Made by a program: the position numbers and the translations under genes. Below are positions 10,323-21,444 of a stretch of DNA of 64,000 nucleotides, piece after piece. The notes beneath the pieces are model-generated. The model was not told the origin of the DNA and ran no database searches. It saw only the letters and a program-made list of their open reading frames with translations. Each line of letters opens with the position of its first letter. The first letter of the stretch is position 1. Origin of the DNA: Gnetum montanum (taxonomy: Eukaryota > Streptophyta > Gnetopsida > Gnetales > Gnetaceae); the NCBI GenBank assembly GCA_015680685.1, contig MNCI01008863.1:783642-847641 (forward strand), written 5' to 3'.

Positions 10323-10789
10323 ACCTTCCTTGCATCCCTTCTCCGGCCTACAAGGTAGATCGGATTCTATTCTGCACTTTTGCTCAGACAGTTTCCTTGT
10401 TTCTTGTTGCTTTGTGTTTGCTTTATACAAAACAGTCGGGGTCTCCCCAGTGTAACTTGAATATACAAAATACTTATTTTCACAGGTCAAACTATAGATC
10501 TTGCAATCACGCGTTTCTCTTGTGTCTGATTCCTATTGTCGTGTTGACGCTATCATCGTCGCTGCCATTCATCTACATCGCTTTTCTCTCATTTCTCACC
10601 TCGCCGAATCATATCGTTCCATGAAATATTCGTAATCTCCATCGGTTTACTAATTAGTAAGTCCCTGTCTGATCGACAAGACCGTTCAAGGCGCCACGGA
10701 TTCGTTTTTTCAGCATAGCCCTCGCGCGGATCCGTGGTTAAAACTGTGTACACGGGATTTTGTTGGGTCTTTTCCAGCTGCCAACATTT

Positions 10790-13150
10790 TCTGTCGTTAC
10801 ATATGTTAACTAGCAACTTTTTATTTGGACGTTCAGGTTGTAAATTAACATGATCCTAGAGGGAAAGATTTCATGGATAGTATAAGGTCTTTTCCACAAC
10901 ATTTGGAACTTAGTTTGTTGTGGCGTGTGTGTGGGATTTTACTAGAGGACCTTATCTCTTGGTTGAAAATTCATTTTCCTAATTCTAAGATCATGGCATT
11001 GTTTATTATATGCCTTATGCACTTTTTTCGATGACAGGGCCATCAATAGGTTCTCATCTAGCATGTTGAGATTCATTAACTGTTCTTTCTATGCTAGGCT
11101 TAGGTCAAGGCAAAGGTTACAAGCCATTGAAAGTATATAGAGTTCCACTTGGATGGGAAGTATTGGTAGTTTTCTATACACAAGCTCATAGGGAGACTAT
11201 CCAATAGGAAGTTTCCAAGTGAAGTGATAAGCCTAAAGAGCATCATTGAGTTTTGTGCTCCAATCCCTCCTATATTTGCTAATTGTTCAAGTTAGTATTT
11301 TTTTGATCTCCCTATTCATAACCTCGACTTGACTATTGGCTTGGGGATGATATGGTGTTGTCAATTTATGTTCAACCCCTAAGCATTACATGAGCTTTCA
11401 AAAGGAAGTGCCTATAAAGTGAGTTCTATTATTAGAAATAAGTGCATGGGACATCCCAAACTTGTTTAGAACATGTTGTTGTACAAATCAAGCATCTGTA
11501 GAAGATGTGTAATCAATGATAGCCACTGCTTCCATGCACCTGGTACAGTAGTCAAAAGCTACTATGATGTATGACTTTCCATTGGACATGGAAGTGATGG
11601 AACCCATGAAATTAATGCCTCAAATATCGAAGGGCTCTAATGGTTGGATCCACTATTAAGGCCCCTACATATAAGCAGTTATTTCATCATCACATTGGCA
11701 ACATTCATGGGAGTAGACAAAGTGGTGAGCATCCGTGAAAAGTGTTGGCCAATAGTATCCTGCCATGAGGATTTTAATGGTCATTCATCTCCCAACATAA
11801 TGGCCCCCACAAGAGCCTTGATTACCATCTTGGAGAACACATAGTTGATCATCATCATTTATGCACCAATGAACCAAGCCATCAATGCACACCTTATAAA
11901 GGTGTTCATTGATTTTCTTCAAGTGTTTCACCTAGTGAAGAAACTATTATTTCTTCCCATTTTCCCGCTTCTATGGTATCTTCTAAGTGAGAAGGTAGGT
12001 GGGAATGTCATAATACTAGTTGGTTTTAGTGGGCACTTATTTAGTTATATCTTTAGCAAAGAGGATTTCATCAGGAAATTGATCTGAAAGTGGGCATTCC
12101 TCCTCTTTGTTGTCCCATCTCAACCAAGATAAGTGGTTAGCAATCACATTATTGATTCCCATTCAATCTACCATGGTTAGATCAAATTCCTACAAGATCA
12201 CCAACCACCATATGACATGGGAATCACTATTTACTTATTTATTAGGAATCGAATTGCACTATGGTCCATGTGCACAAATGGCTTGTACCCCAGCACATAG
12301 TGCTAGAATTTTTCCAAGGCATACACCATTGCCATTAGTTGTTTCATAGTTGTGATGTAATTTAGTTATGCACCCACAATGCTTCTGTTCACACAATGGA
12401 TGTAATAGGGGCATTTTTTATTGTCCAAATATGTGAGCATAGCTCCCAAAGCATAATTTGATGCATCCATCATAATGTGGAAGGATCTAGACCAATCAGG
12501 TTCTTGTAAAATTGGAGTTTCCATGAACTTCTACTTGAGCTACTAAAATGCATATTCACATTCCTTGGTCTAGGCAAATGGAGCATCCTTCTTTATTAGC
12601 TCCATTAATGGTTTAGCAATCTTAGAGAAATTCTTGATGAAGTGTTGATAATAGTCGGTGTGCCTAAGGAATGACCTCACATCTTTGATTGTTTGTAGTT
12701 GTAAGGTTATTTCTTGGATGATCCTTATTTTTTTAAGGTCCACCTCAATTCCTTTCTGTGAAATTATTTGCCTTAACACAATGCCTTCCTAGACCATTAA
12801 GTTGCTTTTTTGCTAGTTAAGCTTAAGATTTTCTCTCCACACACCTTTTCAGCAATTACTCAAGATGGTCTAAGGCTCACTCAAACATGGCCCCATAGGT
12901 GGAGAAGTCATCCATGAAGACTTCAACCCCACTACCAATCTCCTATTGGAAAATGCTCAAGACAAGGCATTAGAATGTTGCAAGGGCATTGCATAGGCTG
13001 AACAACATCTTTCTGTCTATGAAAGTCCTCTAGGAACTCATGAATGTGGTTTTGGCTTGATCCTCCAATGCTATCTAGATTTGGTTACAATCACTATAAC
13101 CATCTAGGAAGCTATAATAGCAATGCCTAGAACTGATGTCAAATACCTAG
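10790..13150 (-). pseudogene. Decayed Athila-like pol fragment (RT to integrase)
   Basis: Reading from about 13150 down to about 10790 in shifting frames gives an Athila-type pol. RT includes VFMDDFS at about 12930-12907 with the catalytic FMDD intact, and RGIEVD-like sequence (KGIEVDLKKIRIIQE) with SKIAKPLMEL at 12770-12580. Integrase includes [15 protein letters not shown] near 11300 and a C-terminal part with HDLRIRKMNFQPRDKV near 11000-10950. Many stops and shifts make it inactive. It lies head to head with the plus-strand module starting near 13350. The left junction with the element 1 LTR is near 10780. Confidence 0.75.
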
Positions 13151-13349
13151 TCCACAAATGACAAAAGAAAATGATCTCATAAATTGCCCCACTATTCTTA
13201 CTATAACCAAGTGTGTGGAGCCCAATGGGGTAAGTGTGACCGAGTCCCAATATTTCCAACATGCAAGGATCCTCATCTTTCATTTATTAATCCTTGCCAT
13301 CCTCAACCATTTAGTTATGGGGGATATCCCCAATTTTAATAGCAATCAA

Positions 13350-15237
13350 GATTAATAAATACTTTTCATTTTCTTTAATTTTACAACTTTTTGTTTTCTA
13401 GTTTTTCATTTTTCAATTTCTTGTTTTATCTTTTTAGCTTTTCATAAGTAATCTCGTCTATGAATAAAACACTCATGTGGCTCATTGGTTGAGGTGTGTT
13501 CTATGTTATCAAGTCTCAAGTGATCAATTATTTGGATAGTGAGCCCATTACACCCACTCATCCATTCTACAAATAAGAGGTTCTATTCAAGGGTATAGTG
13601 ATATTCTTAACATCCTTGAAACTTAAAATTAATTTTGTGTTCATTGTACTCGGAATGAAGAAGGATGGATCAAGAGAGAATGATTAGGGTGTGACATCAA
13701 GGGGACTTGTGAATTCTCATTGGTGATGTCTATGGGAGTTATCATGCAACGTGGTTGTACTAAGATCCTTGTAGATCTAACGAAAAATGAGAGTAAGAGT
13801 AATCAAAAGGGCACTCAAAAATCCAATGTTGTTCTAGGGTGTTCCACTAGAAAGACATGCACCCATGCCTAAAGGTTGGTGGCTTCTCTCGATTCAGTAA
13901 TAAAAAAAAACAAAGGAAGTGCCACAAAGCAAAAATCACTCCTCCCTTGAACAAAATGCCAAGTGATCATACGCCTTGTTGTTTTGGTACTCTCTTAGTC
14001 GCTCATCATGGGATGAAACAATGCGATGTCACTGACTAAAGGAATGGACTTGGTCCTGATCTTGGAACGATGAGTTAATGACACATTAATGATGCTTTAC
14101 ATGCAAGATTCACTGTACCTTGGGTTAGTTACCTCATGTCCCAATCTCTACAATCCCTTCTATACACCATCTCATCTCGCTGTTAAGTAATTGTCGCTTG
14201 TGTCTCATGTAGCATAGAATTCTTACCTCATTCCGGTGATATTTACATGTGTGTGTTTTTTGGAATTAGTGTGGATTACATTTAACCCATCAAGTGCCCA
14301 CGGACACTTTTAAGTGTGGTTACGCAAGGGTATCAAAGGTTGGAACCTGCTCTGGGGAGGACCCACTTGCGTAACTTTTGTAATTTTCACTCATGACACA
14401 ACTCACACCCACCATTTCTTACCCTCAACATATTTCCACAATATTCTTTCCCTACTACTATCCCTCTAAATAATAACATTCCTATGTACCATTACATGGC
14501 CTTTTTCTCTCACTTACCACCCAAGGTTTTATTGATCAATTACACCCACACATAATTATTCGTGCCTTCGAAACGAGTTAAATTACCCTAGAACCCTTAG
14601 ATATCTGCCACATGTCCTTAATTTCCATTGTTAATTTCTGAAACCACCCTAAAAATTTGGTATTTTCCCTCAGGCCTAAACATTGTTAGGCTACGATATT
14701 GTGTATGTGGTATCACGGTGGATACGATATCACGTACGCGATATCGCATCACATGAAATTATATATACGTGACAACCCCCCNCCCATTTTCCACAATCCA
14801 CATAGGGGAGTTTTTTGAATTTTTCTCTACGACTTGCGATTGTGAGACCTTTGCTTTTCTACCTATATCTCGCTCGCTAGTGCTCCGATTTTAATTCTGT
14901 CTGAACGTACTTGAACCTGGAGTGTTCAGCTTAGTCGTGGGGGAGGGACACATGTCGAATAGCACATAACTTTTTTGGAATTTATCATCGCCCAAAGGAC
15001 ATTATCAAGGGTAATTAGCTATAACATTAAAGAATAATTGTGCCGAAAATAATTTCATCCCTTAGGTATACCAGGAAACTAAAATTCGAAAACCACCTAA
15101 GTAACAGGACTCACTATTACAATCTTTCGGTAAACATCACACAGAGATAAAATAAATTATATTAGTTAAGGCAAGCAGTAAGGTATAACTTAACTTCAAA
15201 AAAAACCTTCCTAATGCTTGATCCCATGTGATTGCAG
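13350..15237 (+). promoter_or_regulatory. Promoter-like spacer with TATA box and intron end, Athila-like module copy 1
   Basis: The segment is alignable by eye with 19381-21444 and, inverted, with about 47000-45671. Landmarks include CACTAGAAAGACATG near 13850, TGGGGAGGACCCACTTGC near 14360 and a TATA box (TATATATA, about 14758-14765). Just upstream of the TATA box is a cluster of GATATC and GATATCGC words (14687-14755). A 3' splice site (GATTGCAG, ending 15237) directly precedes the ATG of the following ORF, with a CTAAT branch-point-like word near 15210. I infer a promoter, leader and intron feeding the ORF. Confidence 0.5.
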
Positions 15238-18012
15238 ATGGCCTCGAAATGTGGACAACAGGAAGGTCTTGCTCAAGGTGGAAGCAAAAGACCCAGGAGA
15301 GGCGAAGAACAAGTCCCTACCAAACAACATGCAGAGAAAGAGGAACAATCATTCAGCATTCACCAAAAAGATCCTACTATTATACAGTCTAGGCAGGCAG
15401 AAGGAGGAGCTACTATAGCGCATGAATAGGGATAACATCTCATGTTGCCCCAAGATTGTGTTCAGGCTATCCACGAAAGGCCCACATTCACTACAGTGAC
15501 TGTGGAATTAAACTTTGAATCTTTCACAAAGTTTGCTCCTAAGGCTATTAGGGACCACCTCAAAGGGTCTCCCTTATGGCCTATCCTCTCTGCAAGCGAT
15601 GCCTAGTACCTAGGGGAAGCGTACCAATTCTGGCACAATAGGGAACAAGGCACCACCATTGACATCTATGGTGTGACAGTTGATTTCTCTGTGCAGGCCA
15701 TTTCAAAAGTATTAAACCTTCCGAATACAGGGCCAAAAGTTGCTCAGTTATCCACCCGTTCAGACCCCGATGCATGATGAGTTTGGCTGGAGAGGGTATA
15801 TGACAAAGATAAGACATTTGGAGAGTTGACAACAGAAGAGAGGATCTATTTCAAAATTGGAACTTATCACCTCTTCCCCACGAAGGGCCTAAAATGGATT
15901 TCCACATATGCGGAAAGGGGATGTGCAGTGCTGATGGGGAAGGTTAATGCTAACCTGCCTCATCTATATTTCATGGAGATCCTAAGGTGGTTCGAGGAAC
16001 AAAAGATAGGGAAGCTTGCCTTACCCTTGCCTTGTCTTATTAAGAAGTTGTGCCAACGTGCTAGTATCAGAGGATACACTAATGATGTCCTTTGAAAAGC
16101 CCAGAATGCTTCATATGCTAAATTGTTAAAGCCACCAGCTATAAGGAAAATCACTGGTGAGACGTTGGGACCAGAACAAGAAAAAGAACAGATGGCTGGA
16201 CCAACTACAACTCAACTTGCAGGGCCCAGCCAACTTTCAAGTACAGGACCCAGCCAACAATAGGAAGCAAGGCCTAGCACAGACTAGGAACAACCACCGC
16301 TGCTACAAGACTACATACCATCGATGAGCCACCTTAGGGCTAGCACTAAGATAGTCAGTTGGGGAAGTCGTGATGATGCAGATCTCTTCCATGTCATCGA
16401 CGATGTCATACAACCCACGATTTATTTGGATCGTGCAAGGGGTGAGGTGTCCATCCACACAGGAGGAAAGGAAAGTACTTGGTCACAACAGATCTTGAGA
16501 AATGCTACATCTTTCCAAGTGTAATTAGAAACTGGTGAAGGGGCCACAGTGGTGGTCATGCAACACCAGGATGCAGCGGGAGCCGCAGAAGTGGTCATGG
16601 ACCACATCAAAGAATCATTCAATGTACCTGTTGTACCACCAGTAGATCTCACAGGAGCATGGGATGCTCAAAATTTGACTCCTATAGAACATGAGGATGC
16701 ACTTGATCGATTGCTACAAACAAGACAAGTAATGACATCTCTGTTTGACATCCCTCAAGATGTTACAGCAATTCAATTGGACCTCATTTCCACTAAAGGG
16801 AAGCTGGCCTTGACAGAAGTGAGGGCCAAGCATGCTAAAGCAGAGGTGTAGAAATTGCAAGAAAGGCTCATGGCCCTACAAGCAGCACAGCAAGACCCTT
16901 TGCAATTTGTTCCCACAAACCAACTAGACAATTTTAAAACTGAGCAACTAACCAAGCTGCTAACAGAGAATAAAAAGGTGGTAGAATAAAAAGAGAAGGC
17001 TATTTGGGATGCCTCTACAGCATAGGTGCAAACTCATGTGCATATCAAGGCACTCAAGGCCTTACAAGAGGAACACAAGAAGCTTGTTGCTAACAACCTT
17101 CGGTTGACCTCTGTGGAGAAGCAAAAGAATGTTCTCGAAGAACACTTTCATCAGTTGCGAGAACAATTCATCCAAGTCAACCAAAACATGAGCTGTTTAG
17201 CCAAGGAGAATTGAATCCTCTTAATGGAAGAGGTACGCACCATCCGTGAAAAGATAGCTATCGAAATAAGCACGTGGCAAAATGAGGCTAAACAACATGA
17301 AAAGCTAAAGGAGCACTTTCAGGATCAGGTGGGGATGTACAAACAGATCCTTGAGAAGGATATCCATATGGCCAAGGCCCACATCAATGCTATCAATGCT
17401 CAACACACTGACTGGTGGGCCATATTGGACACATATGCCTTTGCCCACTAGGTAGAAGTTAAGAACCGGGACCTGCAAATCCAGGATCTAACGGAATACA
17501 TGGAGTTGGAAAACCTGCAATATGCCAACTTTGCCATGTTAATAGCAAGGTGCCTGAGGACAAAGCTTGAAAAATAGGTAGCCACCACCTACAGCAAATA
17601 TGAAATAGAGTTTGCAGAACATAAGAATATATTGCAAAAACTGGAGATTGCAAATTCTGAACTTGAGGTGGTGAAAGCAAGCTACCAAGGACAGAAAGGT
17701 GTCGCGACAAATTTGGCTCGATGGCTTGTGGACTTCCAAGAATATAAAGACAAAGCTAGAGCCTACAAGGAGGAACGACGGGTGTTTGCGGCTTGGTATG
17801 TCAAGGCCAATCAAATGTTTCCGCAACTACCCTGTCCATGGGAGGTGCTAATTCCATCAAACGTTGGAACATTAGCATGGATGACACAGGATCCCCAGAC
17901 CAAAGAGGAGAAACTCTAGGCCATACTTCAACGCCATTAAGTCCCAAGGCCTAGAGCACAAGGCAAGGGGAAAGCACCTATGGAAGAGCCACCACCACCA
18001 GGAACTACATGA
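15238..18012 (+). pseudogene. Athila-like module ORF, copy 1: transposon-protein-like domain plus coiled coil (925 codons)
   Basis: From ATG 15238 to TGA 18010-18012 a single frame of 925 codons can be followed without any insertion or deletion. It is broken only by about 17 stops: 9 TAG, 4 TGA and 4 TAA by my count. The N-terminus is basic and low complexity. Residues about 80-300 form a domain with ELNFESFTKFAP, YFKIGTYHLFPTKGLKWIST and HLYFMEILRWFEE. From about residue 430 the product is rich in coiled coil (EEHKKLVANNLRLTSVEKQK) and ends in a Pro-rich tail. The ATG directly follows a splice acceptor. In position, just before the polypurine tract and LTR, it resembles the extra ORF that follows pol in Athila elements. 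Its function is unknown. Confidence 0.7.
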
Positions 18013-18160
18013 GTTTCACCAATTTTATAGCTGTAGAATTTTCTTTCTGTTGTGTCTCAATTTTGTCTTCATTTCACACTATGGCATAAACCCATTCTCA
18101 CCATTCAATAATCCCACACCTATCCACTATGTAATCACTGTAACTCAAGGACAAGTTTTC

Positions 18161-18177
18161 ATTTAGTCGTGGGGGTA
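18161..18177 (+). other. Polypurine-type tract before LTR, copy 1
   Basis: CATTTAGTCGTGGGGGTA precedes TGATGAGT, the LTR start at 18178. The same arrangement (ATTTAGTCATGGGGGTA) occurs at copy 2 before 24549. An equivalent (TTTGTGGGG) occurs in inverse orientation at copy 3, before position 42566. Confidence 0.65.
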
Positions 18178-18941
18178 TGATGAGTCGCCATTTTAGTCAA
18201 CCATGATATCACGTATGTGATATCGCATACATGATATCGCAGCATGTCTCCTCATCTATAAATAAGAGGTAGACAATTCTAATAGGCAGCTAGTTTTAGA
18301 GTTAAGTTTTGATTTTAGTTTTTGTTTTTCCTCTCAGTGTATGCTCATAGTCTGGTAAAGTAATTGTACAACATCGTTTATTCGAGTGTGACGTACTTGG
18401 ACATGCACATGACCGATAATAAAGATCAAGATTACTTCATCATTGCAGCATTCACTTAGTTCAATTAATTAATTATTTATTTAACTATCATTTACTTCTT
18501 TCCTAGTTAATCTCTTCTCACCCTTAAACTAGCATTTAAGTGTGACTACTTGGTAACCCAGTAGCATACCTAGGATCTACGCTTGGTAATCCCAGTGGTA
18601 GTCGTGCACAAAGTCCAGGATGTGTGTGGATAATCGAGGAATGGATGCTCATCACACTTAGGCTAGCTAGATTCTCTCTCACCCTTCCTCTCTTAGCTTA
18701 GTCAATATTACTTTCCATTATCCTCAGGAGTAGCATTAGCATAGAAACACATCATACACCTCACTCTGGACTAAATCATACGTGACAAAGCTAATACTAG
18801 TCCAAGTTGGAAGACAACGAACTGTGACCTAAGGCTAACTATCTAGATGTCACAACTACTCCATCTACGGAGTTTGACCAAATCGTGCGTGTAACGCTCG
18901 TATTTGTATGGTTGAGTGTAGGGGTACCTCACCACTCATCA
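18178..18941 (+). mobile_element. LTR of Athila-like module copy 1
   Basis: It begins TGATGAGT and ends ACTCATCA, an 8-bp terminal inverted repeat. The TATA box TATAAATA is at 18257-18264, only 79 bp inside, so U3 is very short and consists mostly of repeated GATATC words (18201-18241). The length is 764 bp, against 881 bp for copy 2 and 861 bp for copy 3. Matching landmarks include TTTGACCRAATCGTG near the 3' end. No second identical LTR for this copy was found upstream. Confidence 0.7.
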
Positions 18942-19380
18942 CCTATGATCTAGATCTTGACCTCAACCTAGCATAGAAAGAGAGATTGATCAACCTCAAT
19001 GTGCTAGATGAAAATTGATTGGTAGCCCTATCCTTGAATGAAGTGCATAAGGCATTCAACAAAAAATGCCATGACCTTAGAATATGAAAGCTAAAATTTC
19101 AACCTGGAGACAAGGTCATCTACTAAAATCCCACACACGTACCTCAACGAACTAAGTTCCAAACATTGTGGGAAGGGCCTTACATCATTTATGAAACCTT
19201 TTCTTTTTGAGCCATGTCGATCTACAAACCTGAGAGTCTAAACAAGAAACAACTAGTCAATATGCAACAACTAAAACCTTTCCATGAGCCCAAGCAAGCC
19301 AGCGAACTCAATGCCTCATCAGATGGACAACCTTCCTCAATTTTTTAGTGCTCCTCCTTCCAACTTAGTTGTGGGGGAGA
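18942..19380 (+). pseudogene. Integrase C-terminal remnant followed by a polypurine-type tract
   Basis: Directly after the copy 1 LTR, a decayed frame reads RLINLNVLDEN, KCHDLRI-KLKFQPGDKV and LWEGPYIIYETF, the end of an Athila-type integrase. It matches the minus-strand fragment at 11100-10790. It ends near 19340, and TTGTGGGGGAGA (19369-19380) precedes TGGCCATC at 19381. So pol end, polypurine-like tract and promoter-like spacer are adjacent here, which suggests the natural order in the complete element. Confidence 0.65.
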
Positions 19381-21444
19381 TGGCCATCTGTGCTAATCAT
19401 TAAAATGGCTCTTTAGTTTTTTTACTTTTTTGTTTTACACCTTTTTTTTTTTACACTTTCTTTGTTTTTATACTTTTTTGTTTTACATTTTGTTATTTTT
19501 CCAAATTTTTGTCTTACAACATCATTAGTATGTTTTATTTTTCTTAAATATTTTACAATTTCTTTTATATTTTCCTTTATTTTGGTGTGAATTTTCCTTG
19601 TTTTCTAATAAAATTACTTTGTTTCCAACAGGACATAGTGATGCTGCAGCTGTTTGCCAATGGTGGTTTGTACTTGATGTTTTTGATTGCTAATGTTTGA
19701 TTTCTATTTTTGAATTTTGATGATTGATGACTAAACCAAAGTTTATTTTTCATGAAATAGGTAGTGAGTCCATGTCATCCACCCATCCACAAACTCTACA
19801 ATTTTTCTTGTTTGGAAATATGAGGTCCCTTTTCCATTAATGAAACTTTAATGAACTTGTAACATTGGTAATTTCCAAACTTGGGAAAGCTTCAAAGGTT
19901 TGAAAAGGGTGTAACTTCAAGGAAACTCAGTACTCTTTGTGCCTCTCTACTCACTTGAGTACATGAGTGTTTTCATGGATTTCTTATTGTTCCATGTTGA
20001 CTAATAATAGGAAGTTGAATAAGTCTTTGCATGGTGTGGTTCCCATCCAAAAATCCATAGAAACATAAAATTCAAAAAAGAAAAAAAGAAAAAAAAAACA
20101 TGATAGGAATTTAAAGCACACCCCTTATAGAAAATAACAAACCACAAGCACTAGTTATGGAACTAGAAAGACATGTTATCCATGCTTGAAGGTCCCCTCT
20201 AACTAAGGTCCTTTCTCAGTTCCTGCTTCTCTTTTTTTCCTCTAATAAGGAATGATGTTTGATCTATGGGAGCATTCTTGTATTTTAAGAGGGTGGTCTA
20301 ATCTTAGAGTAGCGATGCGAAGTCAGTGAAAGTGGTTGGTTTTGATTTGGATTAAGGATGAAATTTATTGGGTCATTTAACCATAAAATCCATAAGGGAC
20401 TTCATGTGACCACGATTAGGAATTCCATTCCACTTCTTCTCTCATCCATCAATGCTTTTCATAACTTACCTCACTACCAATTTTTATGCTTTGCTTAATT
20501 TCTTAGTTTGATATGCTAAAATTCTTAAATGAATTCTTCCAGATTTGGTCCTTAACTTTTCATGGTCATTAATCAATTGTGGGGCCCATGGACTCCTTAG
20601 TTGAGGTTATGCAAAGGCAAAAAGGGCATAAGCCTACTATGGGGAGGATCTACTTGCATGTCTCTTAGTTGGGTTAGTTAAGTCTCTTATTCTTAAGCAT
20701 TTTGGCAATCAAATCTTTTGCATTTCCCATTGGTTGCATCGAATTGTATGCTCCTTAAAGCATTTCTCCAATCAATCTTCATCTTTTGTAAAAATATCAA
20801 GCCCTCTTTATGCATCTCATTATGTTCTTGGTTTCTTACGTTTCCATTTGATTCCAATTGTGCTAAAAAACTTGTACTTTTTGAAGTTTGACTTAGTCAA
20901 TTGTAGTCAATAGTCACGTTGACTAGGCCTAGTTAACAGAACTGACTGCGTTGACTAGGCCTCATCAATGAGGCCCAATCGATGCATGGAAAAAATTCTA
21001 TATATAGCACCCACCAATTAGGAATTTTTTTCCATTTGCTTCAAATGTAAGGGGAGTTTTTACAATTTTTCAAAGCTCAAAACCTTCTACAACCCATAAC
21101 TTTCAAACTATTTGTCTAATTCACTTTGTTCTTTAGTCTTGCAGCTTCCAAAGGTACACTATACATTGTGGAGGCCACAAACCTTAGGTTTTTAATGACC
21201 AAATTTTCTAACTCCCCCATGGGTTTAATTAATAAATAATATTAAAATATTGAGTAATGAGAGTTAAACTCTTACAACACACTTCAGTAACCTATTTAAT
21301 CACGTAATAATAAAATAATGTTAAAATAATCAAACTAGCCATGATCACAACTTAGCCAAGTGCAACTACCTTAATAGATAAGGTATTCCAAATGTTTCAA
21401 AGCTACATATTAAGTGCTAATCCTTAGTCATGTTGTGATTACAA
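19381..21444 (+). promoter_or_regulatory. Promoter-like spacer with TATA box and intron end, module copy 2
   Basis: The segment starts TGGCC directly after a polypurine-type tract, as an LTR would. It contains a T-rich stretch, a long non-coding part and then GACTAGGCCTAG-type repeats (ACTAGGCCTAGT, a perfect palindrome, at 20922-20933). A TATATATA box lies at about 20999-21005. The end aligns with copies 1 and 3: a CTAATCCTTAG branch-point-like word, then GATTACAA before ATG 21445. The acceptor AG of copies 1 and 3 is AA here, so splicing of this copy is probably lost. Confidence 0.5.

Larger units (their letters stand above)
4270..10751 (+). mobile_element. Tat-lineage Ty3/gypsy element 1 (pol, 3' array, PPT, 3' LTR)
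   Basis: The order on the plus strand is RT, RNase H, second RNase H, integrase, a short tandem array, a polypurine tract and a 3' LTR. The two RNase H domains mark the Tat lineage of plant Ty3/gypsy elements. No gag or protease is found upstream of RT; the space holds the divergent spliced gene. No 5' LTR lies inside the window, so the element may begin beyond the left edge and then includes the minus-strand gene. The copy is dead: pol has several stops and at least two frameshifts. The left limit given is the point where pol homology to element 2 begins. The right limit is approximate, set by the start of the Athila-like fragment. Confidence 0.75.
9509..10751 (+). mobile_element. 3' LTR of element 1 (includes an assembly gap)
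   Basis: The LTR starts TGAAACACC directly after the polypurine tract. It holds the hairpin array at 9681-10190, a CACGTG box near 10250 and a run of 40 N at 10283-10322 just where a TATA box would be expected. The right end is uncertain. A CA at 10750-10751 is possible, and the Athila-like fragment is clear by about 10790. I found no LTR copy to the left within the window for comparison. Confidence 0.55.

Noticed and set aside
10187-10624. Open frame of about 145 codons across the N run
   Set aside because: It reads through 40 unknown bases inside an LTR and shows no domain.
19381-21200. Second complete LTR family in each module
   Set aside because: It starts like an LTR after a polypurine-like tract, but no second copy flanks the same element and no firm 3' end was found; described as an internal promoter-like spacer instead.
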